Shown piece by piece: positions 51,564 to 61,533 of a stretch of 64,000 nt of DNA. The notes beneath the pieces were generated by a model that saw only the letters and a program-made list of their open reading frames with translations, was not told the origin of the DNA and ran no database searches. Both the position numbers and the translations under genes were made by a program. The first letter of the stretch is position 1. The number at the start of each line of letters is the position of its first letter. The DNA comes from Myxococcus guangdongensis (GTDB lineage: Bacteria > Myxococcota > Myxococcia > Myxococcales > Myxococcaceae), in contig NZ_JAJVKW010000025.1 in the NCBI RefSeq assembly GCF_024198255.1, positions 1 to 64,000 of the forward strand. Reading direction: 5' to 3'.

Positions 51564-53714
51564 ATGGCGGACATGCTCGAGTCAGAAGCCCCCGTTTCCG
51601 AGGGATTGGACCGGCGTCGCTTCCTGACGTGGGTCGTCGCCTCGCCCACGTTGATGATTGCGGCCCGACTGGGGCTCGACGTGCCCGAGGCCGAGGCCGC
51701 GCAGCCCGAGGCAGCGACGGCGATGAGCCTCTACCTGACGCTCCAGGAGGACGGACGCGTCAGCACCACCCTCCCACGCACGGAGATGGGCCAGGGCATC
51801 ACCACCGCCGTGGCGATGCTCGTCGCGGAGGAGCTCGACGTCGCGCTCGACGCGGTCGACATCCACAGCGCGGACGTGGACGCGCGCTGGTTCACCCAGC
51901 TCACCGGCATGTCCTCCACGATGCGCCTCGTGTCCGGGCCGCTTCGCGCCGCGGCGGCGGACGCGCGGGCCCGGCTCGTCACGGCGGCGGCGCTGCGCTG
52001 GCGGGTCCTCGCGCCCACGCTCACCACCGCGCGGGGCGTGGTGAGCGCGCCCGATGGTCGCCGCGCCGGCTATGGCGAGCTGGCGCAGGACGCCGCCCGG
52101 GTGGTGCTGCCCCTGGTCTCCACGCAGCCCAAGCCGGTGAGCCAGTACACGGTGGTGGGCAAGCCCACCGGGCGCATCGACGCGCGGGACATCGTCACGG
52201 GGGCGACGCGGCACTCCATGGACGTCGACCTCCCCGAGGCGCTCCCCACGGTGGTCGCGAGGCCTCCCACGCTGCGCGGCACCGTCCGCACCGTCGACGC
52301 CACGGCGGCGCGAGCCATGGGCGGCGTGGTGGACGTGGTCTCGCTGGGCACCGGCGTGGCGGTGGTGGCCCGGACCTTCGGACAGGCGCTCGCGGCCCGC
52401 GCGGCGCTGCGCATCACCTGGGCGCCCGGCCCCGCCAGCGCGCTGTCCGACGCGGACATCCGCACGCGCCTGCGCGACGGCATCGGCGCGCGGCCCCTGC
52501 CGCCGCTGTTCACGACGCGCACGCTGGAGGGGAGATTCGACTTCCCCTACCTGGCGCACGCCCCCATGGAGACGCAGGGCTGCGTGGCGCGCGTGCAGGG
52601 TGGGCAGGCGGAGGTCTGGGTGGGGACGCAGGACCCGAAGCATGCCCAGCGCGAGGTGGCTCGGGCGCTCGGCTGGGACCTGACGCCGTGGAAGGTGACG
52701 GTGCACACCACGCGCGCGGGCGGTGGCTTCGGTCGCAGGTTCTTCAACGAGGCGGCGGTGGAGGCCGCGCTCGTGTCGAGGGCCCTCGGCAAGCCGGTGA
52801 AGCTGATGTGGAGCCGGGACGACGACATGCGCCACGGGCGCTTCCGTCCCGCGAGCCACCACCGCATCCTCGCCCACCTGGGTCTGGGCGGGCGCATCCT
52901 GGGCTGGCACCACCGCGCCGCCATCCCCACCCTGGAGGTGCCGCACGGCTTCGGCGACGTCATCACCGCGCTCGTCGGAGAGGCCCTCCCGGAGGTCACC
53001 GGCGCGGTGTTCTTCGCGCTGTCGCAGAAGCTCCCCTATTCGTTCGGACAGGTGAGCCACGAGCTGCGCGACATCTCCCTCCCGATTCCCACCGCGTCCT
53101 TCCGCTCGGTGTTCACCAGCCAGGTCGGGGTGTCGAACGAAGTCTTCGTCGACCAGCTGGCGCGCGAGCTCCAGGTGGACCCGGTGACGCTGCGTCGCGA
53201 GCGGCTCGATTCGAGCCGGCTCAAGGCGGTGCTGAACAAGGTGGTGACGGAAGGACAGTGGGGGCGCGCGCTGCCGCCCGGGGTGGCACAGGGGGTGGCC
53301 GTGCTCGAGGAGTGGGGCAGCGCCATCGCGCACCTCATCGAGGTGGACGTCACGGGAGAGACGCCGCGGGTGCTGCGCATCGTCATCGCCGCGGACGTGG
53401 GCCTGCCCATCAACCCCAAGGGCATCGAGGCCCAGCTCCAGGGCGCCGCGGTGGACGCGATGTCCACCACGCTGAGCGCGGGCATCCACATCGACGCGGG
53501 CGCGGTGCGTGAGAGCAGCTACGCGAACTATCGCTGGATGCGGATGAAGCACGTCCCGGCCGACATCCAGGTGCACCTGGTGCGCTCGGATGACCGCGTG
53601 GGCGGCGTGGGAGAGCTGGGCTACCCCAGCGCCGCGGCCGCGCTGACGAACGCGATTGCACGAGCCCAGGGCACGATGCCCACCCGCTTCCCCATCCTCG
53701 ACGAGGGAGTCTGA
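51564..53714 (+). CDS. Molybdenum hydroxylase large subunit, IorB/aldehyde oxidase-like
   Basis: The 716-residue protein (from ATG 51564) begins with a Tat-type signal ([16 protein letters not shown]), implying export folded with its cofactor. It has the molybdopterin-binding features of isoquinoline 1-oxidoreductase beta and aldehyde-oxidase-type subunits: [10 protein letters not shown] near residue 70, [17 protein letters not shown] near residue 330, [10 protein letters not shown] near residue 390, and the catalytic Glu in [18 protein letters not shown] near residue 680. It oxidises N-heterocycles or aldehydes by hydroxylation. It forms an operon with the 2Fe-2S subunit gene, two bases apart. 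No cytochrome c partner or cofactor-maturation gene lies adjacent. Confidence 0.92.
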   Translation: MADMLESEAPVSEGLDRRRFLTWVVASPTLMIAARLGLDVPEAEAAQPEAATAMSLYLTLQEDGRVSTTLPRTEMGQGITTAVAMLVAEELDVALDAVDIHSADVDARWFTQLTGMSSTMRLVSGPLRAAAADARARLVTAAALRWRVLAPTLTTARGVVSAPDGRRAGYGELAQDAARVVLPLVSTQPKPVSQYTVVGKPTGRIDARDIVTGATRHSMDVDLPEALPTVVARPPTLRGTVRTVDATAARAMGGVVDVVSLGTGVAVVARTFGQALAARAALRITWAPGPASALSDADIRTRLRDGIGARPLPPLFTTRTLEGRFDFPYLAHAPMETQGCVARVQGGQAEVWVGTQDPKHAQREVARALGWDLTPWKVTVHTTRAGGGFGRRFFNEAAVEAALVSRALGKPVKLMWSRDDDMRHGRFRPASHHRILAHLGLGGRILGWHHRAAIPTLEVPHGFGDVITALVGEALPEVTGAVFFALSQKLPYSFGQVSHELRDISLPIPTASFRSVFTSQVGVSNEVFVDQLARELQVDPVTLRRERLDSSRLKAVLNKVVTEGQWGRALPPGVAQGVAVLEEWGSAIAHLIEVDVTGETPRVLRIVIAADVGLPINPKGIEAQLQGAAVDAMSTTLSAGIHIDAGAVRESSYANYRWMRMKHVPADIQVHLVRSDDRVGGVGELGYPSAAAALTNAIARAQGTMPTRFPILDEGV

Positions 53715-53716
53715 GC

Positions 53717-54196
53717 ATGCCGGCCCATCAGTTCATCCTCAATGGCCAGACGGTGTCGGTGGAGGCGCCCGAGGACCTGTCGCTCCTGTGGGTGCTGCGC
53801 GACGTGCTGGGCGTGACGGGGCCCAAGTATGGCTGTGGCGTGGGCGTGTGCGGCGCGTGCACCAGCCACCTGGACGGGGAGGCCTTCCGGCCCTGCATCC
53901 ATCCGGTGGGCACGCTGTCAGGCCGCGAGGTGATAACCATCGAGGGCCTGGGCGCGCAGGGGCTGCACCCGGTGCAGCAGGCGTGGATGACGGAGGACGT
54001 GGCCCAGTGTGGCTTCTGTCAGCCGGGGCAGATCATGGCCGCCGTCGCGCTGCTGAAGAAGAACGCCCACCCGTCCGACGCGGACATCGACGCGGCGATG
54101 AGCGACAACGTCTGCCGGTGCGGCACCTACGTCCGCATCCGGGCCGCCATCAAGCGCGCCGCCCTGCTCCTGCGCAGCGGCGCGGTGGGTGGGTGA
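53717..54196 (+). CDS. 2Fe-2S subunit of molybdenum hydroxylase, IorA-like
   Basis: The 159-residue protein carries two [2Fe-2S] sites: the plant-ferredoxin type site in [18 protein letters not shown] with Cys near residue 62, and the second, helical site in [16 protein letters not shown] plus [13 protein letters not shown] near residues 105 and 140. It passes electrons from the molybdenum site of its partner. It has no signal of its own, as expected for a subunit exported with a Tat-signal partner. It is directly downstream of the large-subunit gene, and a strong hairpin follows its stop. Confidence 0.93.
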   Translation: MPAHQFILNGQTVSVEAPEDLSLLWVLRDVLGVTGPKYGCGVGVCGACTSHLDGEAFRPCIHPVGTLSGREVITIEGLGAQGLHPVQQAWMTEDVAQCGFCQPGQIMAAVALLKKNAHPSDADIDAAMSDNVCRCGTYVRIRAAIKRAALLLRSGAVGG

Positions 54197-54225
54197 AGGC
54201 TCGTGGGTGGACGCCCACGAGCCTT
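54196..54225. terminator. Perfect 12-bp hairpin between convergent genes
   Basis: AAGGCTCGTGGG and CCCACGAGCCTT form a perfect 12-bp stem with a 6-base loop, starting at the last base of the 2Fe-2S subunit gene and nine bases from the DoxX stop codon. It can end transcripts from both sides. Confidence 0.75.
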
Positions 54226-54233
54226 GCGAGCGC

Positions 54234-54659
54234 TCAGCCGAGCTTCTTGCGCAGCCAGGTGTCCAGGGCGAAGCGGCCGGGCCCCACGGTCATCAGCAGC
54301 ACCGCGATGACCAGGTAGAGCAGGGGCAGCTCATAGCTGCCGGCGTGGCCGACGAACGGGTCGCCCTTCACCACGGCGTGGACGTGCGTCGCGACGGCCA
54401 TCGTGAAGAAGAGGCCCAGCGACGCCAGGGGCACGAGCAGGCCCAGCACCCAGGCGAGCCCGCCGCCGAACTCGGAGAGCGCGGCGAGCGCCTGGAGGAT
54501 TCCCGGCACGGGAGCCTCGGCGCCCATCCAGGCGAACGGGTTTTGAATCTTCGACCAGCCGTGGAACATGAACGCGATGCCGGCGACGAGGCGCAGCAGC
54601 AACAGGCCGACGCTGGGCGCCGTCGGCAGGGGCGCGGGGAACAGGGAGGCGAGCTTCAT
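54234..54659 (-). CDS. DoxX-like membrane protein
   Basis: This 141-residue protein has four membrane helices, with LLLLRLVAGIAFMFHGWSKIQNPF near residue 20 and AALSEFGGGLAWVLGLLVPLASLGLFFTMAVATHVHAV near residue 62, ending with ELPLLYLVIAVLLMTVGPGRFALD. These are DoxX hallmarks; the protein is distinct from the DoxX-like one at 13967. Function is unknown, usually redox-associated. It converges on the molybdenum hydroxylase operon. Confidence 0.9.
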   Translation of the reverse strand: MKLASLFPAPLPTAPSVGLLLLRLVAGIAFMFHGWSKIQNPFAWMGAEAPVPGILQALAALSEFGGGLAWVLGLLVPLASLGLFFTMAVATHVHAVVKGDPFVGHAGSYELPLLYLVIAVLLMTVGPGRFALDTWLRKKLG

Positions 54660-54737
54660 GGTGATTCCTTCGAGGAGTCCGGGTTTGACCTGGCGCGAGA
54701 CATAATCCAGGACGTCCCCCGTTGGGAGCCCTCGCCA

Positions 54738-55235
54738 ATGGATTGGCCCATGACCCCTGAACAAGAAATGCAGGCACGGGAAGAGGCGTGGACGTATCAA
54801 GAGTGGGACCTGTCCGCCGATTCGCAGCATCCCGGCTGGAGCGCCGTCGGGCGGTTCTTGAAGACCACCCTGTCCTCCACGAGGCCCGCGGCGCTCGCCC
54901 GCTTCGAGTTCGACCGGCGCACGGGCACCTATCAGCAGCCCCAGCCCCCCGTCGTCGCGGCGAGCGAGGACTTCCAGCCCTCCGACATCCTGGACGGCCT
55001 CCGTGGCGACACGTTCATGGTGCTCATCCTCCACACCCCGCTGGAGATGAAGGACGTGTTCCCCGAATACGTCCTGTGCACCGAAGGCAGCCTCGTGCCC
55101 AGCAAGAGCGAGCGCGTCTTCCACGCCCCGCTCATCGGGCTCGAGGAAACGCTGAAGCTGGGACGACATGCCCTGGTGGTTTCACACGATGGTGACCCGC
55201 TGTACTGGATTTCCTCGCCGTCCACCGCTCGGTGA
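54738..55235 (+). CDS. Hypothetical cytosolic protein
   Basis: The 165-residue product (ATG 54738; ATG 54750 is an alternative) is soluble with no signal peptide. Coherent segments are WTYQEWDLSADSQHPGWSAVGRFLKTTLSSTRPAALARFEFDRRTG and FMVLILHTPLEMKDVFPEYVLCTEG, and the end DGDPLYWISSP. I do not recognise a family. It is 78 bases from the divergent DoxX gene and 82 bases ahead of the next plus-strand gene. Confidence 0.6.
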   Translation: MDWPMTPEQEMQAREEAWTYQEWDLSADSQHPGWSAVGRFLKTTLSSTRPAALARFEFDRRTGTYQQPQPPVVAASEDFQPSDILDGLRGDTFMVLILHTPLEMKDVFPEYVLCTEGSLVPSKSERVFHAPLIGLEETLKLGRHALVVSHDGDPLYWISSPSTAR

Positions 55236-55317
55236 AGTGCGCTCCGGCTCCGTCCGTGGCGCGACACCCGGGGCGGACGTCGTTGGTTTCGCGAGGGGCG
55301 CGGGCTAGGGTCCGCGC

Positions 55318-55932
55318 ATGAAACAAGTCTCCCAGTGTATCGAGGCGTTGAAGCAGAAGTCGGACCTGCTGGACCTGACCATCGCCGAGCCCATCTCAGC
55401 CGATGACCTGGTGAAGATCGTGAAGCCGCACTTCGGCACCCTGCGATGGACGCCGCCCCCCAGCTATCGCGAGGCGCTCGCGCTGGGACTGTGCATCGCG
55501 GAGCGAAGCCTCAAGGAAGACGGCATGGACGTGGGCTTCTGGCTCTACGACGCGGAGGACATCGGCAGCGCGAACGAGGACCTGGTCCACCTGCCCGAGG
55601 GCGTCTCCGTCGAGGAGGGCGTGGACCTCTCCACCAACCACCTGGTCGGCTTCGCGGAGGCCGGCGGCGAGGCCGTGTGGTGCTTCGACGTGAGCAAGCC
55701 GGGTCCCACCGGCGAGTACCCCATCTACTACCACCACCAGGACCAGCCGCGCGCCCGCGTGCTGGCGACCGGTGAGTGGCACAACCCCGACGATGCCACG
55801 CCGGACTTCGAGTCCTTCCCTCAGTGGCTCGAGACGATGACCGCGGCCCTCACCGCCCCCAAGCTGCCCAGCTGGTTCAAGGACCTGGGCTCTCCCGGGA
55901 TGACCTTCGACAAGAAGCGCCTGTCGCTGTAG
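55318..55932 (+). CDS. SUKH/SMI1-like cytosolic protein
   Basis: The 204-residue protein shows SUKH-like features: LRWTPPPSYREALALG near residue 42, FWLYDAEDI near residue 77, an acidic middle, NHLVGFAEAGGEAVWCFDVSKPGPTGEYPIYYHHQDQP near residue 105, and the FPQWLETM ending. Such proteins are often immunity proteins or regulators; no toxin gene is adjacent. It is the second SUKH-type gene in this window (the first at 3506), but the two are not close relatives by eye. Assignment is from pattern only. Confidence 0.65.
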   Translation: MKQVSQCIEALKQKSDLLDLTIAEPISADDLVKIVKPHFGTLRWTPPPSYREALALGLCIAERSLKEDGMDVGFWLYDAEDIGSANEDLVHLPEGVSVEEGVDLSTNHLVGFAEAGGEAVWCFDVSKPGPTGEYPIYYHHQDQPRARVLATGEWHNPDDATPDFESFPQWLETMTAALTAPKLPSWFKDLGSPGMTFDKKRLSL

Positions 55933-55947
55933 TCCCCCGCCCCGGCT

Positions 55948-55978
55948 CCCGCGTCCGACTCGCGGGGGCCTTCGGGCC
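55948..55978. terminator. Possible terminator hairpins between convergent genes
   Basis: CCCGCG / CGCGGG (55948-55966) and GGCC-TTCG-GGCC with a stable TTCG loop (55967-55978) lie next to each other between the SUKH-like gene and the M28 peptidase stop. They are short, so the call is tentative. Confidence 0.45.
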
Positions 55979-58114
55979 TCAGCGCGTGCTCGTCATGATG
56001 CCGCCCTGCTGGAGCAGCGCGAAGAGCTCCACCAGCGCCTCCACCGGGATGACGTACCCGTACTCCGCATAGGCCGCGTCACGGATGTCCGCCACGGAGC
56101 GACGGCCATCCGCGTAGCTCGCGATGGCATCAGGCAGTTGGTAGAAGCGCAGCTCGCTCTCCCCCTGCCCCCGCAGCGCCGACGCCGCGTCACGGAACGC
56201 GGCCTGCACCGCGTCCACCCGGGGCTTCTCCGCCGGGGCCACCTTGCCCGCAATCTCATCGAAGGAGGCCAGCTCCTTGCCCTTCACCCGACGCGGGACG
56301 AAGGCGCGGGCGCGGCGCTCCCCCTCCGTCACGGCGGGCTCCTTGAGCGAGACACCCCGCGCCTTGCCATCCACCTCCACGCGCTCCAGCGCCTGCTCCT
56401 CGGCCCGGTCCAACAGCTTCGTCAGCGTCTTCACCGACGCGGCCGGCGCACCCAACGGCTGACACGAGCGCAGCGCCTCACGCTCCCGCTGATAGGCGGC
56501 GCGCACCACCGCGCGCGCGAGCCGGTAGGTGCCCGCCACATGCCCCGCGGGCACCGCGGCCAGGTCCCTGCGCGCCCGGAACTCGTCCTCCGCCACGCGA
56601 CGCGCGCCGTGCACCGACACCAGCCGCGCCAGCTCCAGCGCACCCGGGCCCTCCGCCCAGGCGGCCACGGTGATGGAGGCCAGCCCCGCGAACGCCGCGC
56701 GGTGCAGCTGCGTGGGGTCCACGTTCTCCGGGCGATCTCCGCTCGTGTGGTACGCGTCATCCGGCCAGGTGGAGAAGGCCACGCCGGGGATGCCGTGGTC
56801 ATTGAAGAGCTGGTGGTCCGAGCCCCGACCATAGCGCTCCACGTGCATGTCCATCGGCTCGCGCGAGCCGGTGACGGAGCCGATGCGGAAGTCCTTGCGC
56901 GACGGATAGGTCACCGCGTTGAAGCGGTTCATGAAGGCCACCGTGGACTCCGTCACGGCGTTCACGAAGCTGCCCAGCCAATCCGGCGTGTACGACGCGG
57001 AGAAGCGCGAGTGCACCTTCGTCAGGCTCGCGCCGAGCATGTCGAAGTTGTAGTGCGCCACGCGCCGCACCGGCTCGGCGCCGTGGTGCTCGAACCACTC
57101 GCGCGTCCCCTCGAACTCCGGCAGCCACAGCACGCGCACGGTGCGCACCGGAGGCGGCAGCACCCCGTCCCGGATGAGCGTGGTGTACGTGCGCACCATC
57201 TCCAGCAACGTGGCCGAGCCCGAGGCGTTGTCATTCGCCCCCGGCTTGTAGTGGTCCAGGTGCGCGGTGAGGACGACCTCCTCGTCCGGGCGCTGGCCAG
57301 GGATGACGCCGCTGACGATGGAGTAGTGCCCCGGCTTCGTCTCGGCGGAGATGTTCACGTCCACCTGCATCGGGCCCATCTGGAGCTGCGCTCGCAGCTC
57401 GCGCGCCTGGCGGTCGGTGAGCATGAACAGGAAGGGCGCCTCCTGGCCCTCGGGGCGGATGCCCGGCGGCACGACGGCCCAGCCAATCTGGTCGGGGAAG
57501 TCCCCGTCCATGCGGTGCGGCTGGTTCCAGGGAGGCGTCGAGTACGAGGAGACCACGCCCACCGCGCCGAGCTTCCCCACCGCCCGGCGCAGGACCCCCA
57601 CGGGGTGCCCTCGCGTGAACACCACCTTGCCCTTCAAGTCCTTGCCCGCGTAGTCCGAGTCCTGGTTGCCCAGCCCCACGTCGACCAGCTCCAGCGCCTT
57701 GCCCTCGAAGCTGCCGCTGCGAAGCGCCAGCGCCATGGGCTGGTCGGCATGCGACGTCACCTTGTAACGAAGCGGCCCGGACACCCACAGCTCGCCCCGC
57801 GAGGCACGCCACTGAGGCTCCTCCTTCATCGGCTCCACGCGCACGTCCTGGAGCCCCACGGCCTTCGCGCTCGAGGCAATCCACTCCGCCGCCTGCCCGT
57901 AGCCCTCCGCGTTGTCCCGGCCGAGCAGCGACAGTCGCTGCACACCGTCATGGATGCGGTCCCCGGAGCTCTCCGAGATGAGCGCGCGCACCACGTCGTC
58001 CCTCAGCACCAGTCCGGTGGTGGGCGACACCGGCCCCACGGGTGACACCGGAGGCTGGGCGAAGGCGGGGAGCGACACGAGCACGGCGAGGAACGGGAGC
58101 AGGCGAAGGCGCAT
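55979..58114 (-). CDS. Large exported M28 metallopeptidase
   Basis: The 711-residue protein has a signal peptide ending at Phe-Ala-Gln (residue about 20). A PA-like inserted domain is suggested by KDLKGKVVFTRG and VGVVSSYSTPP near residue 170. The M28 catalytic part has LTAHLDHYKPGANDNASGSATLLEM near residue 282, WLPEFEGTREWFEHHG near residue 338 and GRGSDHQLFNDHGIPGVAF near residue 425, which supply the metal ligands. The C-terminal 200 residues are rich in Arg, Ala and Glu and form a separate helical domain. It is probably a periplasmic or secreted aminopeptidase, fitting a predatory or proteolytic lifestyle. It is divergent from the di-heme lipoprotein gene. Confidence 0.88.
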   Translation of the reverse strand: MRLRLLPFLAVLVSLPAFAQPPVSPVGPVSPTTGLVLRDDVVRALISESSGDRIHDGVQRLSLLGRDNAEGYGQAAEWIASSAKAVGLQDVRVEPMKEEPQWRASRGELWVSGPLRYKVTSHADQPMALALRSGSFEGKALELVDVGLGNQDSDYAGKDLKGKVVFTRGHPVGVLRRAVGKLGAVGVVSSYSTPPWNQPHRMDGDFPDQIGWAVVPPGIRPEGQEAPFLFMLTDRQARELRAQLQMGPMQVDVNISAETKPGHYSIVSGVIPGQRPDEEVVLTAHLDHYKPGANDNASGSATLLEMVRTYTTLIRDGVLPPPVRTVRVLWLPEFEGTREWFEHHGAEPVRRVAHYNFDMLGASLTKVHSRFSASYTPDWLGSFVNAVTESTVAFMNRFNAVTYPSRKDFRIGSVTGSREPMDMHVERYGRGSDHQLFNDHGIPGVAFSTWPDDAYHTSGDRPENVDPTQLHRAAFAGLASITVAAWAEGPGALELARLVSVHGARRVAEDEFRARRDLAAVPAGHVAGTYRLARAVVRAAYQREREALRSCQPLGAPAASVKTLTKLLDRAEEQALERVEVDGKARGVSLKEPAVTEGERRARAFVPRRVKGKELASFDEIAGKVAPAEKPRVDAVQAAFRDAASALRGQGESELRFYQLPDAIASYADGRRSVADIRDAAYAEYGYVIPVEALVELFALLQQGGIMTSTR

Positions 58115-58241
58115 GGAGGTCTCGGTGCTGGCAACTCAGCACCCCGCTACGCGCGAGTCCAACATCCATTGCATGCCGACCGGCGGGTGACAGTTCGGGA
58201 TGAACCCGGTGTTCCAGAGAGTCCACACCCCTGGAGACCTC

Positions 58242-59705
58242 ATGATTCCCACGCGCATCTTCCTGCGCATCGCCGGCGTGCTCACGCTGGGCGGACTGAC
58301 GCATTGCACCCCCGCCGAGCCGGAGCGCGATGTCCCCGAGGCCGCCGTGACGGAGCCCACCGCGACGGCCGAGTCCCAGGCTGCGCTGAGCACCACCGCC
58401 CCCGGCAAGCGACTCTTCACTCACGCCTTCCCGGACACGAACGGCCGCTCGTGCGCCACCTGCCACGTGCTCGACGACAGCACCGCGCTCAAGCCCGCGC
58501 ACGTCCAGGCGCTGCATGCCTCGAACCCGAAGGACGTGCTCTTCCATCGCATCGACTCGGATGACCCGAGCGCGGCGATTCCCACGTACGAACACCTGAA
58601 GAAGGGCCTGGTCCGCGTCGTCCTGGCCCTGCCCGACAACATGGATGTCATCGACGCCCAGGGGCAGGTCGTCACCCCCGCGGACCGGAAGGTCTCCGTC
58701 TGGCGCGGCGTGCCGAGCATCCAGGACGTGGCCCTCACCGGTCCCTTCTTCCAGCTCGACGGCCGTGAATCCAACCTGGAGGACCAGGCCCAGGGCGCCA
58801 TCACCAGCCACAGCCAGGGAGGCGCCGTCCCCCGCTCGCAGCTGCGCCAGCTCGCGAGCTTCCAGCGCGACGCGTTCACCTCGCCTCGCCCGCGCTTCGT
58901 CGCGAGCCTGCTGGACGCGGGCGTCCCGCTCTCGCGCATCCCGTCACCCGAGGACTTCCTGTGGCTCACACCCGCCGAGGCGCGCGGACGCGAGGTCTTC
59001 AAGGTCGGCTGCGAGCCGTGCCACGGCAGCCCCACCCTGAGCCACATCTCCCAGCCGGCGATGCGGGAGCTCGCCTCCAGCTTCCCGGTGACGAAGCCCG
59101 ACGGCAACGTCGTCTTCACGAACGTCCCGGGCACGGGCCCCGTCCCCGTGCAGGGCCAACGCCAGACACCCGACATCCTGAACATCGCCGTGGGAGGCTT
59201 CACGTACCTGGGACAGATTGGCCAGTTCCCCACGCTGTACAACGCCTCGCTGGAGCTGCCGCGCTACCGGTTCCGCTTCTACACGGACGGCACCCGCAAG
59301 CAGCAGGTGACGGACCTGCCGCCCATCCCCGTCACCGCGAGCGGAGACCCGTACGACCCGAACCCCGCCGTGGACGAGAACGGCGCGCCCATCGTCGGCC
59401 CCAACCTCTTCCCACAAGCCTTCACCACGGACCCCGGCCGCGCGCTCGTCACCGGCAACCCGCTGGACTTCGAGGCCTTCGACATCCCCACGCTCCGAGG
59501 CGCCGCGCGGACCGCGCCGTACTTCCACGACAACAGCATCGAGACGCTGAAGGGCGTGGTCGACCTCTACAGCCAGTTCATCATCCCCTTCACGTCCGCG
59601 CTCCAGCTGCCGCCCGTCCATCCCCCGGAGTTCCCCGGCGCGCCGCCCGAGTCGCTCAGCCCTGCCCAGAAGCAGGACTTGATGCGCTTCCTCGAGCGGC
59701 TCTGA
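58242..59705 (+). CDS. Di-heme cytochrome c peroxidase-like lipoprotein
   Basis: The 487-residue protein starts at ATG 58242 after a GGAGA site (the longer frame from 58200 lacks a signal) and ends its signal with LTHC, Cys 22. Two heme c motifs are present: CATCH near residue 68 and CEPCH near residue 260. It resembles the bacterial di-heme cytochrome c peroxidase/MauG family, which reduces peroxides or oxidises protein residues. The usual spacing between the hemes is roughly kept. It may protect the envelope from peroxide. It stands 87 bases after a divergent M28 gene and upstream of an LVIVD lipoprotein gene. Confidence 0.85.
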   Translation: MIPTRIFLRIAGVLTLGGLTHCTPAEPERDVPEAAVTEPTATAESQAALSTTAPGKRLFTHAFPDTNGRSCATCHVLDDSTALKPAHVQALHASNPKDVLFHRIDSDDPSAAIPTYEHLKKGLVRVVLALPDNMDVIDAQGQVVTPADRKVSVWRGVPSIQDVALTGPFFQLDGRESNLEDQAQGAITSHSQGGAVPRSQLRQLASFQRDAFTSPRPRFVASLLDAGVPLSRIPSPEDFLWLTPAEARGREVFKVGCEPCHGSPTLSHISQPAMRELASSFPVTKPDGNVVFTNVPGTGPVPVQGQRQTPDILNIAVGGFTYLGQIGQFPTLYNASLELPRYRFRFYTDGTRKQQVTDLPPIPVTASGDPYDPNPAVDENGAPIVGPNLFPQAFTTDPGRALVTGNPLDFEAFDIPTLRGAARTAPYFHDNSIETLKGVVDLYSQFIIPFTSALQLPPVHPPEFPGAPPESLSPAQKQDLMRFLERL

Positions 59706-59903
59706 AGACAAACGTGAACGAGGCCAACCCGCCAGCGTAGTCCGGCGGGCCGGGTCCACCAACCGGTCCTTGCTCCGTGGAGATGGCGCCTCGGAGTGAG
59801 GACCCTCTTGCTCCTGGCGTGGCTTGTAATCCCGCGGCGCTCGATTCCCCACGGGCGCGGGCGTCCACCCCGGACGTCGCCTCTCGATAGGAGCCTCACC
59901 CTC

Positions 59904-61532
59904 ATGGCCCTCGAGTCACCCGTCGTCCGCACGCTCGCCGTCGGACTCACGTTGCTGTGCTTCGCCTGTTCGGAGGACAAACCCAGACAGCCCGAGCCGC
60001 CTCCGCCGCCGCCACCGGTGGACCCGTGGGATGGCACCTACACGCCGCTCGTGGACCCCACGGACTGGGAGGACCCGGGCGAGTACGCGCCCTGCACCGC
60101 CACCGTCGCCCGCGGCACGACTTTCGATTGTGATTCGCCCGCGCTGTTCGACGTGTCGAAGTGCGACACGGCCTCGCTCTCCACCGTGGACCCGCAGGGC
60201 ATCTACATGGTGGACCTGCGCAACATGGACGCCTACCCGGGCTTCGTCAGCCTGAGGGTTCCTCGCGGTGGTGGGCCCGGGACGATGGACGACCGGCCCC
60301 TCGTCCGACAGGAGTTGACGGGCCGCTTCCACTTCACCAGTCGCTTCGAGCTCGCGAACGCCCAACGGCAGGTGGCGCTCCTGGGCTGCCAGGTCTCCCG
60401 CCCCGGGTATGTGACGGGCTGCTATGCGCGCTGTACGAACGGCAAGGTGGGCGGCACCGGGACCTTCGAGGCCGCGCGGATGACCTGGGGACGGGGCGAG
60501 GCCGAGTCCTCGGGCGGCTTGCGGCTGCTGTCCGAGACGGCCGTCGCGCCCGGTCAGCCGGTGGATGTCTACGTCGACGGGCACCACGCCTATGTCGTGT
60601 CCACGCCCTGGGGCGCCCGGACGCCGGGAGGGCTCACCGTCTTCGACATCAGCGACCGCGCCCGCCCCGTGATGACGAAGAAGATATCCCTCCCCGGAGA
60701 CTCCACCTGGAACGCGGCCTGGACGCGAGGAAACGCGCTCTACATCGCGAGCAGGGACACGGGCGTGCTCGTCTTCGACATCACCGAGCGCGCCAACCCC
60801 ACCTTCGTGCGCAACGTGCCCGGCGGCCCGCCCCTCAACGTCCACACGCTCTTCGTGGACAAAGACCGCCTGTACGCGGTGTCACCCGGCCCCTCGGCCC
60901 ATGGGGAGACGCTGCTGTTCGACATCTCGAAGCCGCTCGAGCCGACCCTGCTCAACCGCATCGTCGTGTCCGACACGACGTCCTACCTGCCCTCGGCGCA
61001 CGACAGCTTCGCCTATCAGGACCGGCTCTACATCAACCACTTCAGCTCGGGCTACGTCGTCTTCGACGTGAAGGACGCGATGAACCCGAAGGAGCTGGGC
61101 ACGTACACCTTCGCGACGGACAACAGCACGTCGATGAGCCACGCGGGCGCGGTGGGCACGTTCGGCGGGAGGACCATCGCGTTCGAGGGCGGCGAGTACC
61201 AGGGCGCCCACCTGCGCGTGCTCGACGTGACCGACCCCACCCACATCCCGCTCATCGGCCGGTACAAGCTGCGCAACCAGACGTCCATCCACAACATGAT
61301 CCTCAAGGACCAGCGTCTGTACATCGCCTACTACCACGAGGGGTTGCGCGTGCTGGACGTCTCCATTCCGCCCCAGCCGAAGGAGATTGCCCACTTCAAC
61401 ACCTTCAGAGAAGACGACCCGGAGCGCTCCGACGGCCTGCTCGATGGCGCCATCGGCATCCGGGTGCCGGGCGACGGCCACGTGTACGTGGTGGACACCG
61501 CGCGCGGGCTGCTCATCTTCAACGAGCCCTGA
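59904..61532 (+). CDS. LVIVD-repeat lipoprotein
   Basis: The 542-residue protein begins with a lipobox (LCFAC, Cys 22; ATG 59904 follows AGGAG) and a Pro-rich stretch. A Cys-bearing first part (residues about 60-190) is followed by at least six LVIVD-type repeats: VFDISDRARPVMTKK, VFDITERANPTFVRN, LFDISKPLEPTLLN, VFDVKDAMNPKELG, VLDVTDPTHIPLIGR and VLDVSIPPQPKEIAHF. These form beta-propeller-like surface domains in myxobacteria. No enzymatic motif. It lies 198 bases after the di-heme protein gene and converges on a toxin gene one base away. Confidence 0.88.
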   Translation: MALESPVVRTLAVGLTLLCFACSEDKPRQPEPPPPPPPVDPWDGTYTPLVDPTDWEDPGEYAPCTATVARGTTFDCDSPALFDVSKCDTASLSTVDPQGIYMVDLRNMDAYPGFVSLRVPRGGGPGTMDDRPLVRQELTGRFHFTSRFELANAQRQVALLGCQVSRPGYVTGCYARCTNGKVGGTGTFEAARMTWGRGEAESSGGLRLLSETAVAPGQPVDVYVDGHHAYVVSTPWGARTPGGLTVFDISDRARPVMTKKISLPGDSTWNAAWTRGNALYIASRDTGVLVFDITERANPTFVRNVPGGPPLNVHTLFVDKDRLYAVSPGPSAHGETLLFDISKPLEPTLLNRIVVSDTTSYLPSAHDSFAYQDRLYINHFSSGYVVFDVKDAMNPKELGTYTFATDNSTSMSHAGAVGTFGGRTIAFEGGEYQGAHLRVLDVTDPTHIPLIGRYKLRNQTSIHNMILKDQRLYIAYYHEGLRVLDVSIPPQPKEIAHFNTFREDDPERSDGLLDGAIGIRVPGDGHVYVVDTARGLLIFNEP

Positions 61533-61533
61533 G

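Noticed and set aside
59706-59760. Weak stem CCCGCC / GGCGGG after the di-heme protein gene
   Set aside because: Only six paired bases with a long loop; not enough to call a terminator in this GC-rich sequence.
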